From Quillaja saponaria (lineage: Eukaryota; Streptophyta; Magnoliopsida; Fabales; Quillajaceae): a stretch of DNA of 64,000 bases. The stretch covers positions 17,174,001-17,238,000 of the forward strand of contig CM055607.1 of the NCBI GenBank assembly GCA_029379385.1. The letters run 5' to 3'. Of the stretch, positions 11,442 to 23,936 are shown one piece after another (position 1 is the stretch's first letter; every line of letters begins with the position of its first letter). The translations under genes were made by a program, and so were the position numbers. The notes below the pieces were generated by a model. It did no database searches. It was not told where the DNA came from and worked only from the letters and a program-made list of their open reading frames with translations.

Positions 11442-13404
11442 ATATGATGAGACTTAGTAGCGACAACTTAGCTATCATCATAAAACTTAATACAAAATCT
11501 GCAATGTAGGGGGAAATCGGGTACAAAAAACAGAGAGCTGCTCTGATTATCATAAACATCCTTCTTGTTTCTTTTTGATTGAATAACAAGAACATTACTG
11601 CATCTTCACCTTCAATAACTAATCGAAACAACACGTCAAGTAGTTGACACAAACTTATTTAATCTTGTTATAAAATTTTAGCTATACCATGTCAGGAAAT
11701 CTTGAGTAACAGAGACAACTCAGGCTTATACACCATTTTTAATTTGTCCAATGACACTATACAAATTCAAGTCTGATTATCGGCATAATCAAAGCTAAAA
11801 TCCCAGTTTATTGTCTAGAATCTGAAATTTTTTATGGCTTTCTATAACAGCATTGTCTTTATTTTGCAAATCCAGAGTTAGATTAAGGAAACTTACACAT
11901 GCAAACAATTCTCTGTTGAATGATGGATTTTTTTTGCCTCATGCTTTTTATAAATTTCCCATTAGATTAAACATTTAAACTAAATAGATTAATATCAGAA
12001 AAAAAGAAAAAAAAAAGTAATCGAAATACATGAAGGCAAGGAAGTTAGGATTAGGATGAAGCTATAAACCACAAATAATCAAATCTACAAAAACAACTTT
12101 TTTATTTTTTTATTTTTCCAACTATAAATCATTATAAAGAAAACTTTGTGAAAAGATGGGAACATATAGTTTTGGGTGACAGTCATTATCAGTGACAGAT
12201 AGTTTAGGAAAATGACAATATATATATATAGTCGTCTAAGAGGGTAAACCAACCACGTATGTAATAGCTAGCAACAACCTAATCAAGGATTCATTCAGTC
12301 AAAGCAGCAGAATGAATTAGCTAGATGGAATCCTCACCCACGACAAATCTAATAATTTTTATAATATTATCACCATTATCAGTTACTACAATGATGATTT
12401 ACAATTGTGAACAGAATTAACAAGAACAATTGTCGCCGTATATATCTATATTAGGTCTAATTGTCTCTACAATCAAGAGAAAAAATGAACATGACGACAA
12501 CTTAGTGAAACACAATTCAAAATTGAATTAAGGTGGGGATGATAGTGGATTTGACTCTTATGATGAGTTCAGACCCCCAGCCATACCTTTCTCCCAAAAA
12601 GCTAAAATAATAATAATAATTAAAAAAAATCGATGTAAGAAGGTTAGCAAAATACATGGATTGTTATTTGATTTATAAAGTAGGATATCAAAACAAACTA
12701 AATCAAAATTTTATTGGTTTTACTTTATTTTGATTTAGCAATGATCTATTGGGATTGTATTGATTTGTAAATAATCACGAAAATAATATAAAAGTCTAAG
12801 AAAAAATGATAAGATAAGCATAATAATATAAAAGTCTAACAAAAAAATGATAAGATAAGCGTAATACAGTCTGATTTTAAATAAGTAAATCTAGATTTAC
12901 CTATTTTAGTTGGAATAAAAGTTTGATTAAGATTAGATTCAATCCATTATCATGGATACCAAAATATGATATCCAACATAAAAGTAGAATTAATTCTTGC
13001 ATCGTGGATTATTAGAAAGTGTTCACCATTAAAATAAAATAAAAAATTTCACATAAATCAAGATAAATACATCTATTGTGAAAGATGTTCTTTATTAAGA
13101 CTAGAATTAAGGAATTTACAGCTGCTCAATCCAAAAAACACTCATATATGTACAAAAACTTTATCCTTAAAATAGAAAGGACAATAAGAAATTACAAACG
13201 CAGAATGCTAGTTTTACCTTGAAACCGGCAGTAAGCATATTAGGAAACCGTTATTCCACGCGCCACGTCATCCCACGACTAATGAAAACGAAGCTGGGGC
13301 CTACACACCCGCCCGATCGACGGCAAGTCCTCCGCTCAATCAACTAGCACTTTTGGGCCCCACTGCTAGCTCTATCTTCATACGAATTCCCAGAGCCAAT
13401 CATA
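11442..13404. other. Intergenic, no gene seen
   Basis: AT-rich DNA between convergent genes: the 3' end of the carbonic anhydrase on the left and the 3' end of the minus-strand 293-residue gene on the right. It should contain both 3' UTRs. Apart from a 40-bp tandem duplication at 12782-12862, nothing was recognised. Confidence 0.6.
12782..12862 (+). repeat. Two 40-bp tandem repeats
   Basis: Two adjacent copies share ATAATATAAAAGTCTAA and AATGATAAGATAAGC, differing by a few bases and one extra A. This is a recent small duplication in non-coding DNA. Confidence 0.85.
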
Positions 13405-14286
13405 TTAAGACGCCAGGATTCCGGCCTCCCCTACCGCCCACGACTCAGACCTTCTGCCAGACGAGAACCGCATCATAACCCCCAAACCGGGCGGTTCACA
13501 CTCTGATACGCTCCGTCTTGGAATCGACTCTGTAAAAGACGCGTCGGTATTGCTTGCCGTACTGTGCCGCGGTTTAATCGGATTCGTTTCCCTCTTCTTT
13601 GGACCCGAAACCGCAAGTGGGAGTTCGGATTTCAAACCCGGTTTTTTCTGTTGGTTACCAGAACGGAAAATTGCCCGAACACTTTCAAAGAACCCGGGTT
13701 TCCGTCTCCCGCTTCGCGCTGATTTTTCCTTAACGGCGGCAACAGTCTCCGATGACTTTTGGCGAGCCTTGCACCTACGATTTCGATCCTTCTTGGATCT
13801 CACCCTCCCCATACATGAAACCTTGGGCGACGATGGTTCGTTAACCGTAGTCCCCGATTTTCCAACCGACCCGGTTCGTTTCGGAAACAACCGAAGGGTC
13901 CCCTGCTTGCAAGTTCTTCGATTCTTAGCATCCAAGAAGCAAGATTTCTGAGACTTTGGCAATCCGATAATCGCTGCTTTGGACTTCATATTTAAAGAAA
14001 ATCGCTGAGAATTGGAATTGGGGTTCAAGTTGGTGGAATTGGAGCTCCCTTTAGTGGAATCTTTTCGCTCATAGAAGGCGTTACGATCAAACCAATCAAG
14101 CTCGGCATCCTTAGAAAGCCAGAACGATTCCGGAGGAGAATCAGGATTGCGCACTGGCCGATCTGTTTCCTCCGGCATATTATCATTATCGGCGAGCGTT
14201 TCACATGCTATTTTCCGATCGGTGGATCCTCCGGCACATGCTGAAACCAATGTTTCTAAATCCACTTGTGGCATCGTAGAAACCAA
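13405..14286 (-). CDS. Conserved plant protein of unknown function, basic, intronless, 293 aa
   Basis: This single open frame is clearly richer in G+C than its surroundings, and codons are used evenly, as in a real gene. It starts at ATG 14286; a second in-frame Met four codons later (MPQVDLETLVSACAGG) fits a family start equally well. Visible features are an acidic N-terminal third with DSPPESFWLSKDAELDWFDR, and a middle block IIGLPKSQKSCFLDAKNRR. After it comes SSPKVSCMGRVRSKKDRNRR, then Lys/Arg-rich segments and a Ser-rich C-terminus ending SWAVGEAGILAS. There is no signal peptide, membrane span or enzyme motif. The basic blocks could serve as nuclear signals or bind acidic partners. I recall similar uncharacterised plant proteins with the SPKVSCMGRVRS motif, but no function is assigned. 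The plus-strand frame opposite it is a shadow. Confidence 0.75.
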   Translation of the reverse strand: MVSTMPQVDLETLVSACAGGSTDRKIACETLADNDNMPEETDRPVRNPDSPPESFWLSKDAELDWFDRNAFYERKDSTKGSSNSTNLNPNSNSQRFSLNMKSKAAIIGLPKSQKSCFLDAKNRRTCKQGTLRLFPKRTGSVGKSGTTVNEPSSPKVSCMGRVRSKKDRNRRCKARQKSSETVAAVKEKSARSGRRKPGFFESVRAIFRSGNQQKKPGLKSELPLAVSGPKKRETNPIKPRHSTASNTDASFTESIPRRSVSECEPPGLGVMMRFSSGRRSESWAVGEAGILAS

Positions 14287-14331
14287 ATCAAATCAGTAAA
14301 AGAAAAGACTAAGATTCAGAGAGAGAAACTT

Positions 14332-14356
14332 AGAGAGAGAGAGAGAGAGAGAGAGA
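14332..14356. repeat. GA/CT microsatellite in the 5' leader of the minus-strand gene
   Basis: An uninterrupted (GA)n run about 50-70 bases upstream of the ATG at 14286 reads as CT repeats in the transcript. CT-rich leaders are common in plant genes. A second GAGAGA cluster flanks it at 14317-14327. Confidence 0.85.
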
Positions 14357-14459
14357 AGGGAAGGAGGTTTTTGTTACATACTGGAATTGGAGTATTGTTT
14401 ACAGTAAGTAATAGAAAGTGGAACGTGAAATCTGGGCCAGAAATAATTAATTAATTAAT

Positions 14460-16235
14460 ATTTGGAGGGATTTGAGCTGTGATTACATTTTCAAAGTTTC
14501 AACTTTCAACCTGTTGACTCGTGCTCTACCGGTCTGGTTTTTTGTTGTGCTTATTATTAACGTCAAAAGAATACTACGAAAGCAATGCAAAACGAAGAAC
14601 TTGGACCTTTCCTTCACCTTTTTCTTTCAATGGCTCCATCGCTGGCTCGGCTATTGGCTCATGATTTATTATATAGTAGTTCATTCCTTCATTAATTAAG
14701 AACAGTGACGTGCAACTTACAAAAGTTAATGAAGAGAGGAGTTCTATGCTTAAAGAAATTGAAGTCTAATTGGGGTTACTCTTTTCTTTAAATTATTTTG
14801 TCATACTTGAGTTTTAATTATTACATTGCTTCAACTAGAGTTTTCCTTGTGTACTTCAATATGATAGGAGAATTTTTTGTATCTCATTTGATTTGTTGGG
14901 TTTCAAATACTTAAGTTAGAGTGGCACAAGATAGACAGTCAATTATTACTGAAAATTATAAAATGTCTCAGACGTTAATATATTTTAACTTATTACCGGT
15001 TGGAAACATGTTTATAATAACAAGATTTTAACTCTGACAAAAATTCTGAAATTTGTATTTAACACAACCAGCATATAGAGATATTGTTCATTAACTGTCC
15101 ATGTCACTAAATTGGTTGGGTATTAAAAATCCAACTGTTCTAATTGGGTATTGTATAGTCGATAAATACCAAATTACGTATATCCATAAAAAAAATAAAA
15201 ATTTCAATTCTTAATCATTTGATTTTATCTTCATAAGAAATTTATGGTTTTAAAAAACTTAAATTGACAAATAATGTGAATGGCAGTACTATTTTAAGCT
15301 AGAGCTTTGTGTTACAAAAGAAATAGAATACTTAGTCTAAATATTCTTTAATATAATAATTAAAGCAATGAAGAATTAAGGCCACCTAATTTTTCTTTTT
15401 GCGTGTTTAGGATAATATGACCCATCTTGCACCATGTGATTTAGGTCGTCAATAACTTTGTTAAATGTTAAAAATTCCAAGTTTTCATTTTCATTTCGAT
15501 GTTGATACATCAGCCAGTGAAATAGCTCCTATCTTATTCTCTTTAGAGGTCTATCGAACTCTTTTTTTCATTTAAACTATAATAATTTTGGGACGGTAGT
15601 TATTAGGAAAAATGACACAATTCGAATATGTTTTTTTTCTTATTTTTAAAATGCTGTAGTTTTAACAAAGAATCTAATTTTTTTTTTTTTTCTTTCTTCC
15701 TTTTATTTTTATAAAACTACAATTATCAAAATCTTAACTAATTGAGTTCAAGACTGTAACTTTCTTCTATTTTAATTTATCAAACATGAACCAAATTCCA
15801 ACATGTCAAAAAATTGACAGAATCGTAAGTTAGGTTTGCTAAATTAAATCCCCACTGGTTTGCCACATATGAAATGACAGTTGTGTGACTATAAATGGGT
15901 TACATAACCACAACATTACTTTCTCCAAATTTAGTTTAAAAAAAAAAGGAGTAGGAGAAGGTTAGTTGGGGAGAGCGTAAATATATGGTTCCATTTATTA
16001 CCAAACCCACCAAATTATGTAATTTTGTCCTGCTTTTTTTCTTTCGTTATCGCATTTGACTAGCTACAGGTGCTAGAAGAGCACGAACCAAATATTAAGG
16101 GAGAACAATGACGAAGACAACATCGGCTGAAATTTGAAGAAAGAGGGAGGGGATTATGAGATAATTTTTACAAAAGCGAAAATAAGATGAATGTCATGGG
16201 AACAAAATAGAAGAATTTATGTTAAAATCTTTTAC
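14460..16235. other. AT-rich intergenic DNA, no gene seen
   Basis: The left part should hold the promoter of the minus-strand gene, but no clear TATA box was found on that strand. The rest is AT-rich with poly(T) runs. Short frames, such as one at 14472-14699, have no recognisable motif. Confidence 0.5.
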
Positions 16236-16460
16236 TAGAATGAATTCTATTTTAATTATTTAGTGATAGAAATAGAGATAAATATTCAGTAATTTACTAT
16301 TATTAGAATTTGAATATAAATAATTAGGATTGTACTTGCAGTAGAGTTTTACTTACCAATAGGATTTTATTTAGGATGAAATTTGTCTAATAGATAGAGC
16401 TATTATATATATAAATTTAATTGAGAATACTGGTAGGTTTTTCTAGTTTATCTTAGAACA
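16236..16460 (+). mobile_element. Retroelement LTR fragment, left copy
   Basis: This segment is homologous to 26332-26600 in the same orientation. Both contain TTTTAATTATTTAGTG, GAAATAGAGATAAATATTCA and a terminal part with TTGAGAATA followed by TTTTTC(C)TAGT. The style fits one half of an LTR with its transcribed AT-rich end. No internal coding sequence is attached. Confidence 0.5.
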
Positions 16461-16743
16461 GTTAAAGGATATTGATATGTGAACTACAAGAAAATGTTAA
16501 GTGCACTACAAAAAAACTAAAAGAAAAATTTTAAATATTATCTTCCTTACTTTTAGTTCACATATAAATTTAAAATAGTACACATAACACTACCTAGCTA
16601 AATTTGTTTTAGATCTTTCCATAGATGCCCAAAAAAAAAAAAAAAAAAAAAAACCGAAAATACTCATTATGGACGAAAATTTGCATACCTCAGCGTTAAC
16701 CATTGCTCTATGCCATAAACCACCGCACTCCATTGTAGATACG

Positions 16744-16752
16744 GCAGATAGA
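16744..16752. repeat. Target-site duplication of the MULE, left
   Basis: The 9 bp GCAGATAGA immediately precede the terminal inverted repeat and recur exactly after the right end at 24233-24241. A 9-bp duplication is the hallmark of Mutator-superfamily insertion. Confidence 0.93.
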
Positions 16753-17041
16753 GGGTTTTTGGACAGAAGGGTCCAACTTTTAAAATTTTTGGTCAAAATG
16801 GTAAAATTTTTACTATAATAGCCAAAAGGGGGTAAGATATGAAACCGTGTTTTCAAAACACGGTTTCTGGGTCCGACCTGGCCACCGGCCAATCAGGCAC
16901 TCGCGCGTGGCGCACGAGTGCAGGCGAGTATTTGTCCCCCGTTAGGCCCCGTGGGGGGCAAAAATTAGTCTGAAACCGGCTTTTGAAAAGCCGGTTTCAA
17001 ACTTTGCAGGCTACCCTGCAACGCGCAGGGTAGCCTGCATC
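16753..17041 (+). repeat. MULE left terminal inverted repeat with palindromes
   Basis: About 290 bp match the complement of 23937-24232. The outer 100 bp are almost identical to it and the inner part diverges by small indels. Three palindromes stand out: 16841-16867 (GAAACCGTG arms), 16972-16998 (GAAACCGGC arms) and 17006-17038 (GCAGGCTACCCTGC arms with a short loop). The G+C content jumps far above the flanks. Confidence 0.9.
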
Positions 17042-17656
17042 GCTACCCCACCCCCCTCCTCCCCTAAAAAATATATATTAAAATTTTAATTTATATTATA
17101 ATATTTTATAAATTTAAAATATATGATTTATATATTTAATTGATATTATAATATTTTATAAATTTTAGAATTTGGAAATTTTTTCAATTTTATCATAAAT
17201 ATTTTTAAAATTCATGATATCTTTTAAATATTAAGTATATGTTGATTTATATATTTATAGTTTAAAATGTATGATAAATTTTAAAGTGTATAATAATTAT
17301 ATGAAATTAAAAATATATGATAAATTTTAAATTTATAGTGTATGACAGTTTTTAAATTTATAAATTTTGTATTTTTAGAATTTAAAATTTTTGTTAATTT
17401 TTTAATTCTGTAGTGTATCATAAATTTTTTTACTATAGTGTATGATATTTTAAACTGGTAAAATTCATGATATTGTAAATTTACACATTGAAGTGGTGTA
17501 AATTTGGCAAACCCCTACTTATTTATTCAGAAGTAAATTCTAATTTACAAGTATAACTAAATTAAAACATAAACCAGGAAGACTTTTCCTATTACAAGTG
17601 ACAAACACAAAAATTAAAATTAAAAAACTTATATAAGAATTTCGGGATATACTAGT

Positions 17657-19718
17657 CTACAAAAAATGACCCCCTGTACCACATGGGCGTGGTCTTCTCC
17701 TCCTTGCCGGGTTTCGCCTAGGTGGTACATCAGCCCTGTCACCAACATCATCTGAGGGAGGTATGTCATCAGCACTGCTAAATCCTTCCTCAGCTTGCAC
17801 ACCTGAACCCATACTCGGTTCATATGATGCAGGTGTATTACCATACTGAAAGTATGGCGCCTGCGGTATGGGAGAGTTAAAAATATCGCTTGATTGCAGT
17901 GCAAGGTCCGGCATAAGCTGATGATACATAGATGAACTACTGGCCATCTAAGGAGGTGGAGACATATGTGCCGGAGATGGAATATTCACATCTGATGGTC
18001 GGACATCAGCATCAACATGTCCATAAGAAACCGACGGTCCAGGGACATCAGTTCTACTACGTCTGCGAACGTTGTGATGACAATGATGATGATGACGTCG
18101 AATAGGAAGGAGCTGGATCAGCATGGATAAGACCAACTCTTGTAAGATATCTTCTACTGATACGTCTATACCACTCGTTGTACTCGGTTGTATGAGCAGC
18201 ATGACCATGTGTCATGACCATGTGTAACTCCCAGAACATCACCTATTTGGACCAGATTGTATCTCATGCCCCAAATGGCTATGTGGTTAGCATGTAGCCA
18301 ACGGTAGTCAGTGACGCCCCGTCCCCGAAGATCAAATTTGTGCAAGGTTTGATCAGGCCTTAATGTCAGTAGGGTTTTCTGGTATAGGTTGCTGATATCC
18401 AAACTGATGCATTACCCTATCCACTTTCTGATACTCAACAATATGAAAACATATTAAGGGTACTTTAGCACCCCAAATATGCTGGTCTCGATAACAATAG
18501 TCTGGTATCAGGTGTCTCACCTCATCATCAATGTAGGGTAATGATATGAACTGCAATCCAAAAATGGTGTCAATGTTTTAATAAATAAAACTTTGAAACA
18601 TGAATATGTTAAATGATACATAGATATAAGATACACTTGTAATTACCTGGTTTGCTGACATCCTGTCCAGTATCTCCCTATACCAAGACACCACATTATG
18701 GCCGATTTGAGTTACTTTGAACTTTACTCTCCACCTGGAAGTAATTAAAAATGTCAATTACAAGTCATTTACGTACCACACATCCTAGTAGCCAAATGCA
18801 TAAAACTAATAATTTTACAAACCTCGCGCCTAAAGGACAAAGATTATCCCATGGAATGTCTGTCTCCCTCCTTGGAGCGAGAAAGGGTAGTCGCTCCCAT
18901 GCCCATACCTGGAGTAATATCAAAGGTCCAGCAATTTCAGAAGCATCAAGGTGAGTGGCATGACACATCTCCCAGCTGTACTGTCCTGCGACATATAGGT
19001 TTTCCAACAGAGATAAGAAACAAATGTGCACATATGTACTCGTCTTACTGGTGAACAACAATCCATCCATCAGCTGTAATATATAAGCTCGTGCATATCT
19101 CTGCGCTATAATGTCATCACCATCGGCTGGAAAATTCTGAAATGTCAATCCTAACCAGCTCATTTTCAATATGTTACCCTTAACAGCTGTAGCAGGGGGC
19201 ACAACTCTCAATAATCGCTCGCACTCAGTTGCGACGTCAGCACCAACTAGGCCAGGGACAGGCTCACCATCAACAGGTAAACCGAATAGAATACTAACAT
19301 CCTGTAGTGTGATGGTGGCCTCACCGTGCGGCAGATGAAATGTGTGAGTCTCTGGCCTCCATCGCTCGACTAAAGCTGTCACAAGGTGCCAATCAAGCGA
19401 AATAAACCCCACCCTGATCACACCGCCAAAACCTGCCATGGTCATGTACTCCAATACTCGAGGATTAATATTATTAATATTATTAAGAAGTTCTCGGCCG
19501 AACACCGCCTCCCTCCGACGGCATCTGAGGACATAGGCCTCGCTCTAAATTTTTAAAAACATATTAGTAAGAACATTTTCGCTAATAAAATTAAATTGAA
19601 AAATTAAAGGTAAATCGATTTGTTAATTACATATCTCGTGATCCGCAAAAACTCTAACGGATCGATGGCTATCGTGTAGTCTAAGGACTGAAACATCTAC
19701 TGGGGCAACGGGATCCAT
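17657..19718 (-). pseudogene. Plant mobile domain (PMD, MAIN/MAIL-like) gene inside the MULE, degraded
   Basis: The gene reads right to left. A first exon starts at ATG 19718 (MDPVAPVDVSVLRLHDSHRS). A large exon at about 19544-18823 contains the aminotransferase-like plant mobile domain core, with SLDWHLVTALVERWRPETH, TLQDVSILFGLPVDGEPV and WAWERLPFLAPRR. Exon 18734-18647 (RWRVKFKVTQIGHNVVSWYR) joins in phase to the exon from 18550, which holds VDRVMHQFGYQQ. After this the frame shifts near 18360 and again near 18240, and a TAG at 17948 separates the tail, which ends RRRRPRPCGTGGHFL. The junction of exons 1 and 2 is also out of phase as read. In Arabidopsis, PMD proteins MAIN and MAIL1 act in the nucleus in gene expression and transposon silencing. 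The element-borne form may have a related or opposing role, but that is inference. Confidence 0.8.
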
Positions 19719-19922
19719 GAATCTGTATAACAAAAGACAAATCAAATATAATGTTAATATGCATACACGACAATAATCATCGTGTATTAATGTCAAAATA
19801 ATTTTACATGACATGTGGGGGATATAATACCGGATATCTACATAATAAAAAAGTAGAAAGCAAATACATAAATAGGAAAACTCTTACATTAAAGTAAAGA
19901 GTGTGATAATGGATCTTGTCTT

Positions 19923-22465
19923 TTAAGATCGTGTAATGTTAGGACAATTTTTACGATTGTGTCCTTCCTGCCTACATAAACCACACCTAAGTTGCCTCGA
20001 GGACTCTGTAATGTCCATCTCATTATGAATTCGATGTGTTTTCGGCCTACCCTTCTTTCACTAATTTGGACATGTCGGGAACCACATGGGGGAACTGGAA
20101 TTCTGGCCAATAGTCATCGTGCATCACTGGGTTGAATTGTGGAGTGTATACAAGCTCCTGATTTGTCAGTTTATACCACTCCCCAATAAAGTCGTTATAG
20201 TTCAGATGCATGCTTGCACAAGCTGCTATAACATGCGAGCATGGGAGAATGTATTGTTGGGGTTTGTTGCATGTGCACGTTCTTTCATTTAAACGCACAG
20301 TATGCTGGTTGCCGCCCTTTCGGGCTTGCCATCCACGAAATTGAGTCTTTATTTCAATTATCCCCAAACCGGTATGAAACTATCTCAACTCGTGTCCACC
20401 TGCTCTCTTTGCCTAATTTTGGATTTTTTCTATAGTGTCGGTTGTGTATTGATTGCCAGCACCAAGTTCAGCATTAATGTACGCCCGATGTTCCACGAAA
20501 TATTTGAGACACCGGTAAAATGTCAACCGCACCAGTGCAGTGATTGGGACTTGTCGCGCTCCCTTCAAGACATTGTTCATGCATTCCCCCTAAGTTTGTG
20601 GTCATGAAGTCAAAGCGATGACCTCCATCATGTGCCAATGCCCACTTCTCCAAAGGAATTCTACCAATCCATGCAGCATACTCAGAGTCAAACTGAACAA
20701 ACTTTTAGAAATATTTATCAAATTTGCATTTTTTGAGTTTGACTCGCAGTGTGAATGAGGAGATTCTTTGCTTTTATATTCTTGTGGGTCTTATGAAAGT
20801 TGCTTGCAATATGCCTAATACAAAAACGGTGATAACCATAAGGCTCAGTCCAGCCATTCTGAGGATCTGAAGCAGCAGCAATTATCCCGGCATGACGATC
20901 AGATATTAAGCAAATGCCCACCAGTTGCGTTACATGCATGCGAATCAAACTTAAAAACCATCCCCAACTATCTGTGTTCTCCTCCTCAACAACTGCAAAT
21001 GCAACTGGAACTAAACTATTGTTACCATAAACACCAGTTGCAACCAACAATTTGCCCATGTACTTTCCACATAGGAATGTGTCGTCAATCTGAAGAACTG
21101 GTCTACAATGATGGAAGGCCTCGATAGATAGCCCAAAAGCCCAGAATACTCGCTAGAAAATAACTTGTCCAGGATTATTAGTTGGGTTCACTTTCCATTC
21201 GAACCGGGTTCCGGGATTGGTGACACGAAGTGCATTTAAATATCTAGGAAGCTCATTGTAGGATTCCTCCCAATTACCAAACACAAGATTTATTGCTTTC
21301 TTCTTCGCTTTGAATATTTTGCTTAAACTTGGACTATAATGGAAGTGATCTTTTATCATTGTAAGCAACACAGCTCCTGGTGTAGTTGGGTCTTCATTGA
21401 TAGTATTTTTGATATATTCAGCAATGATCCCCTTGTCCAGATTATAATGATCCTGAGTCATTCCGCTGTAAACACAGCTGTGAGCGGCATCCAATTTCGT
21501 AATCTGAAACTTTTCAAATCTTTTACTAAAATGTCCTCGCAACCTCCACTTGCATCCCTGTTCGTGGAGCTTGCACTGATATCCCATGTGTCCTTTTTGG
21601 ACTCAACGACTATGAAAGTCACGTGGTTCATAATGTGCCAGTATTTAATAGTATTTTTTAACTCGGCCTTTGTGCTGAACAACATGCCATTGTAAAATTC
21701 ATTATGCAACTCCCATTGTGCATTTGGAACAATAACAGGATTTACGGCACGTGCCCCGGCAATGTTCACGTCCGTGTAAAAGGGATTCGGGACATATTCG
21801 GCAAATAAATCTTCTTCAGGAGCCTCGATAATATCATCATCATCCACTTCAATGTTAAAATGAGGATCAACGTTCAAATCAGGGATATCTTCTCCATCGC
21901 CAATATCTTCTCTAGGCGCTTCTGAGTAATTAATCGGTGAATGCGGCCTAAGAGATGCTGATGCCTTTCCTGCAACATGAGAACTGAGCTGATCGTATTG
22001 GTGTCTACTGGTGGTCTCTTCCATGAATATGTTTTCAGGATTCGGGTCAAGTGTGTCGTGACTCTGAACACGAGACAGAGACTCATCATGAAGTGCGTGC
22101 CTATATAAATGAATCTCTAAAATAAATCCAGGGCCTTGCGCACTAGCATGCTGTAACATGCTGTACAAGTCCTCATCATCAGCTACTGCAACTGGACTAT
22201 AGTGGGTTGAATTATTTATAGTACTGGGATATCGACAAATTATAGTCAGGTACTCTCTTCTTCTATCAACCTTTAAGGACTTGCATAAACGAGCATGAAA
22301 CTCTGTATACTTGATACGCTTGGGTACACGAATGCACTTAACGGGACCTGAATCGTATTCAAGCCCGTTCGAACCAGTACGCATCTCCCCATTAATGTAA
22401 CACATAATTCCAATTTCTTCCATTATCAAACTTGCACCTTCAAAATGCTTTGAAATATTTATCAA
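19923..22465 (-). pseudogene. MURA-type MULE transposase, broken
   Basis: Segments in different frames together give the usual MULE transposase layout. The N-terminal PB1-like region (22423-22100) is followed by an acidic linker. A Cys/His DNA-binding region (YQCKLHEQGCKWRLRG, about 21580-21535) comes next. The DDE-type MULE domain follows, with the first Asp in QIDDTFLCGKY, the second in ISDRHAGI, and a likely Glu in the DSEYAAWIG segment near 20680. A SWIM zinc finger (CTCNKPQQYILPCSH, about 20280-20225) and a CCHC knuckle (CGLCRQEGHNRKNC, about 19980-19935) end the protein, with a stop at 19923-19925. Lesions are a frameshift near 21585, a TAG at 21153-21155 and frameshifts near 20740 and 20020-20050. 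The likely start is the Met at 22423 rather than 22465. It is co-oriented with the PMD gene. Confidence 0.88.
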
Positions 22466-22469
22466 ATTT

Positions 22470-23830
22470 TCTCATTATATTGTTAATGAATTCACAGTAT
22501 TTTCATAGATTAACTATAGACTACTAATAATAATAAATGATTCAAATTATAATACCCATATTACTAATCAATTAAAACATCACAATTAATTCAAATTAAA
22601 ACTATCCAAATTACTAATTAATTCAGACAACACAAATTTATTACTTATAATGTATATTTTAAAATAATTATATTAAAATATTATGGTTTCATCTTTAAGT
22701 TAATTACATTAAAACATACAAATTTGTAAAATCTATTTTTCATAAATAGATTTTTATAAATTTCCCCCCAAAAAATTTTTTATTTATAAATTAGTCACAA
22801 TTTATAAAATAAAATTACTATTTCTTACAAAATAATAAAATCACTTTTTATCATAGGTATATTACTTACCATAATCATTATGAATTAAATAATTTATATT
22901 TTCGTTTAAAATATATTAATTAATTTAAAACTATCAAAATTACTAACTAATTTAAAATTATCAAAATTACTAATAAATATATTAATTACTTTAAAACATA
23001 CAAATACAAAAATTATTATTTATTTCAAAACTCATTAAATTCCTATTTTAAGGCAAACAAAATTATTAACTAATTTAAACGTCACAAAATTACTAATTCA
23101 ATTAAGTGTCACATAATTACTATTTTAAACTTATAAATATTATTTATTAATATGTGAATTAAAAAGTTAATAATTTTTCATATCATAAATATACTAATTA
23201 TTGCAATTATCATAAAAATTACAATTATAACAAATAATAAAAATTAATATTTCAACAATTATAATATAAAACTATTGTAAATATAGGTACATGCATATAA
23301 TAATAATAAATATAACTTTCTATAAAATAAATACAACTTTATGACTTACCAGGTAAGAAGCAAACGAAGCAAAAAGTATCAACCCCGGCAACGTGATTTC
23401 AACAATAATCCTAAAGAAAACATAAATAAACTTAGAATAACAAAACATATATATCGTGTAACATTAAATAGTTTATATAATTTCTATTTATATTTTATTT
23501 TAAAAAAATTTAATAATATACGTAATTTAAATAATTAATAAGTAAATATCATTAATTATAATATTTTTCTACAAATTAAATAGTATACGTAATAAATTTT
23601 TCAATAAAAAAATAATTAAATTAATAATAATAATAATAAATTTTATAAATTAAAATTTGTATAACTTACCAAGATTTTATCGAAATAACGTGAGAACATT
23701 GACAGAAAAAATAAAAAAATAAATGTGATAAGGAGAAGACGTGGTGATGAGAGAGACGTGATGAGGAGTGTCTTCTCCTCCTTGCTCGTCTATGTATTTA
23801 TAGAGGAGAAGGGGACGCGGGTTGAAGGGG
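22470..23830. other. AT-rich non-coding spacer of the MULE
   Basis: Very AT-rich DNA lies between the transposase start and the right TIR, with runs such as (AAT)n near 23625-23640. It is upstream of the minus-strand transposase, so it is the place for its promoter, but AT content makes any TATA call meaningless. No coding sequence is supported. Confidence 0.6.
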
Positions 23831-23838
23831 GTATTATT

Positions 23839-23893
23839 GGGGGGGGGGGGTCGCCCGGGACGAATTTTTGGGGGGGGGGGGGTCGCCCGGGAC
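23839..23893 (+). repeat. Duplicated poly(G)-GTCGCCCGGGACG motif
   Basis: Two copies of a run of 12-13 G followed by TCGCCCGGGACG lie head to tail at about 23839-23862 and 23870-23893, just inside the right TIR. The left end has no counterpart. Long G runs are prone to slippage and G-quadruplex folding, so their length may also reflect assembly uncertainty. Confidence 0.8.
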
Positions 23894-23936
23894 GTGTTTC
23901 GCTAGGCAGCAAAGCTGCCTAGCGAATAAGGCTGCA

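Noticed and set aside
13550..13951. Plus-strand 133-codon frame
   Set aside because: Lies opposite the minus-strand 293-residue gene and has no motif; a GC-rich shadow frame.
20086..20607. Overlapping plus-strand frames in the MULE
   Set aside because: Antisense to the SWIM-finger part of the transposase.
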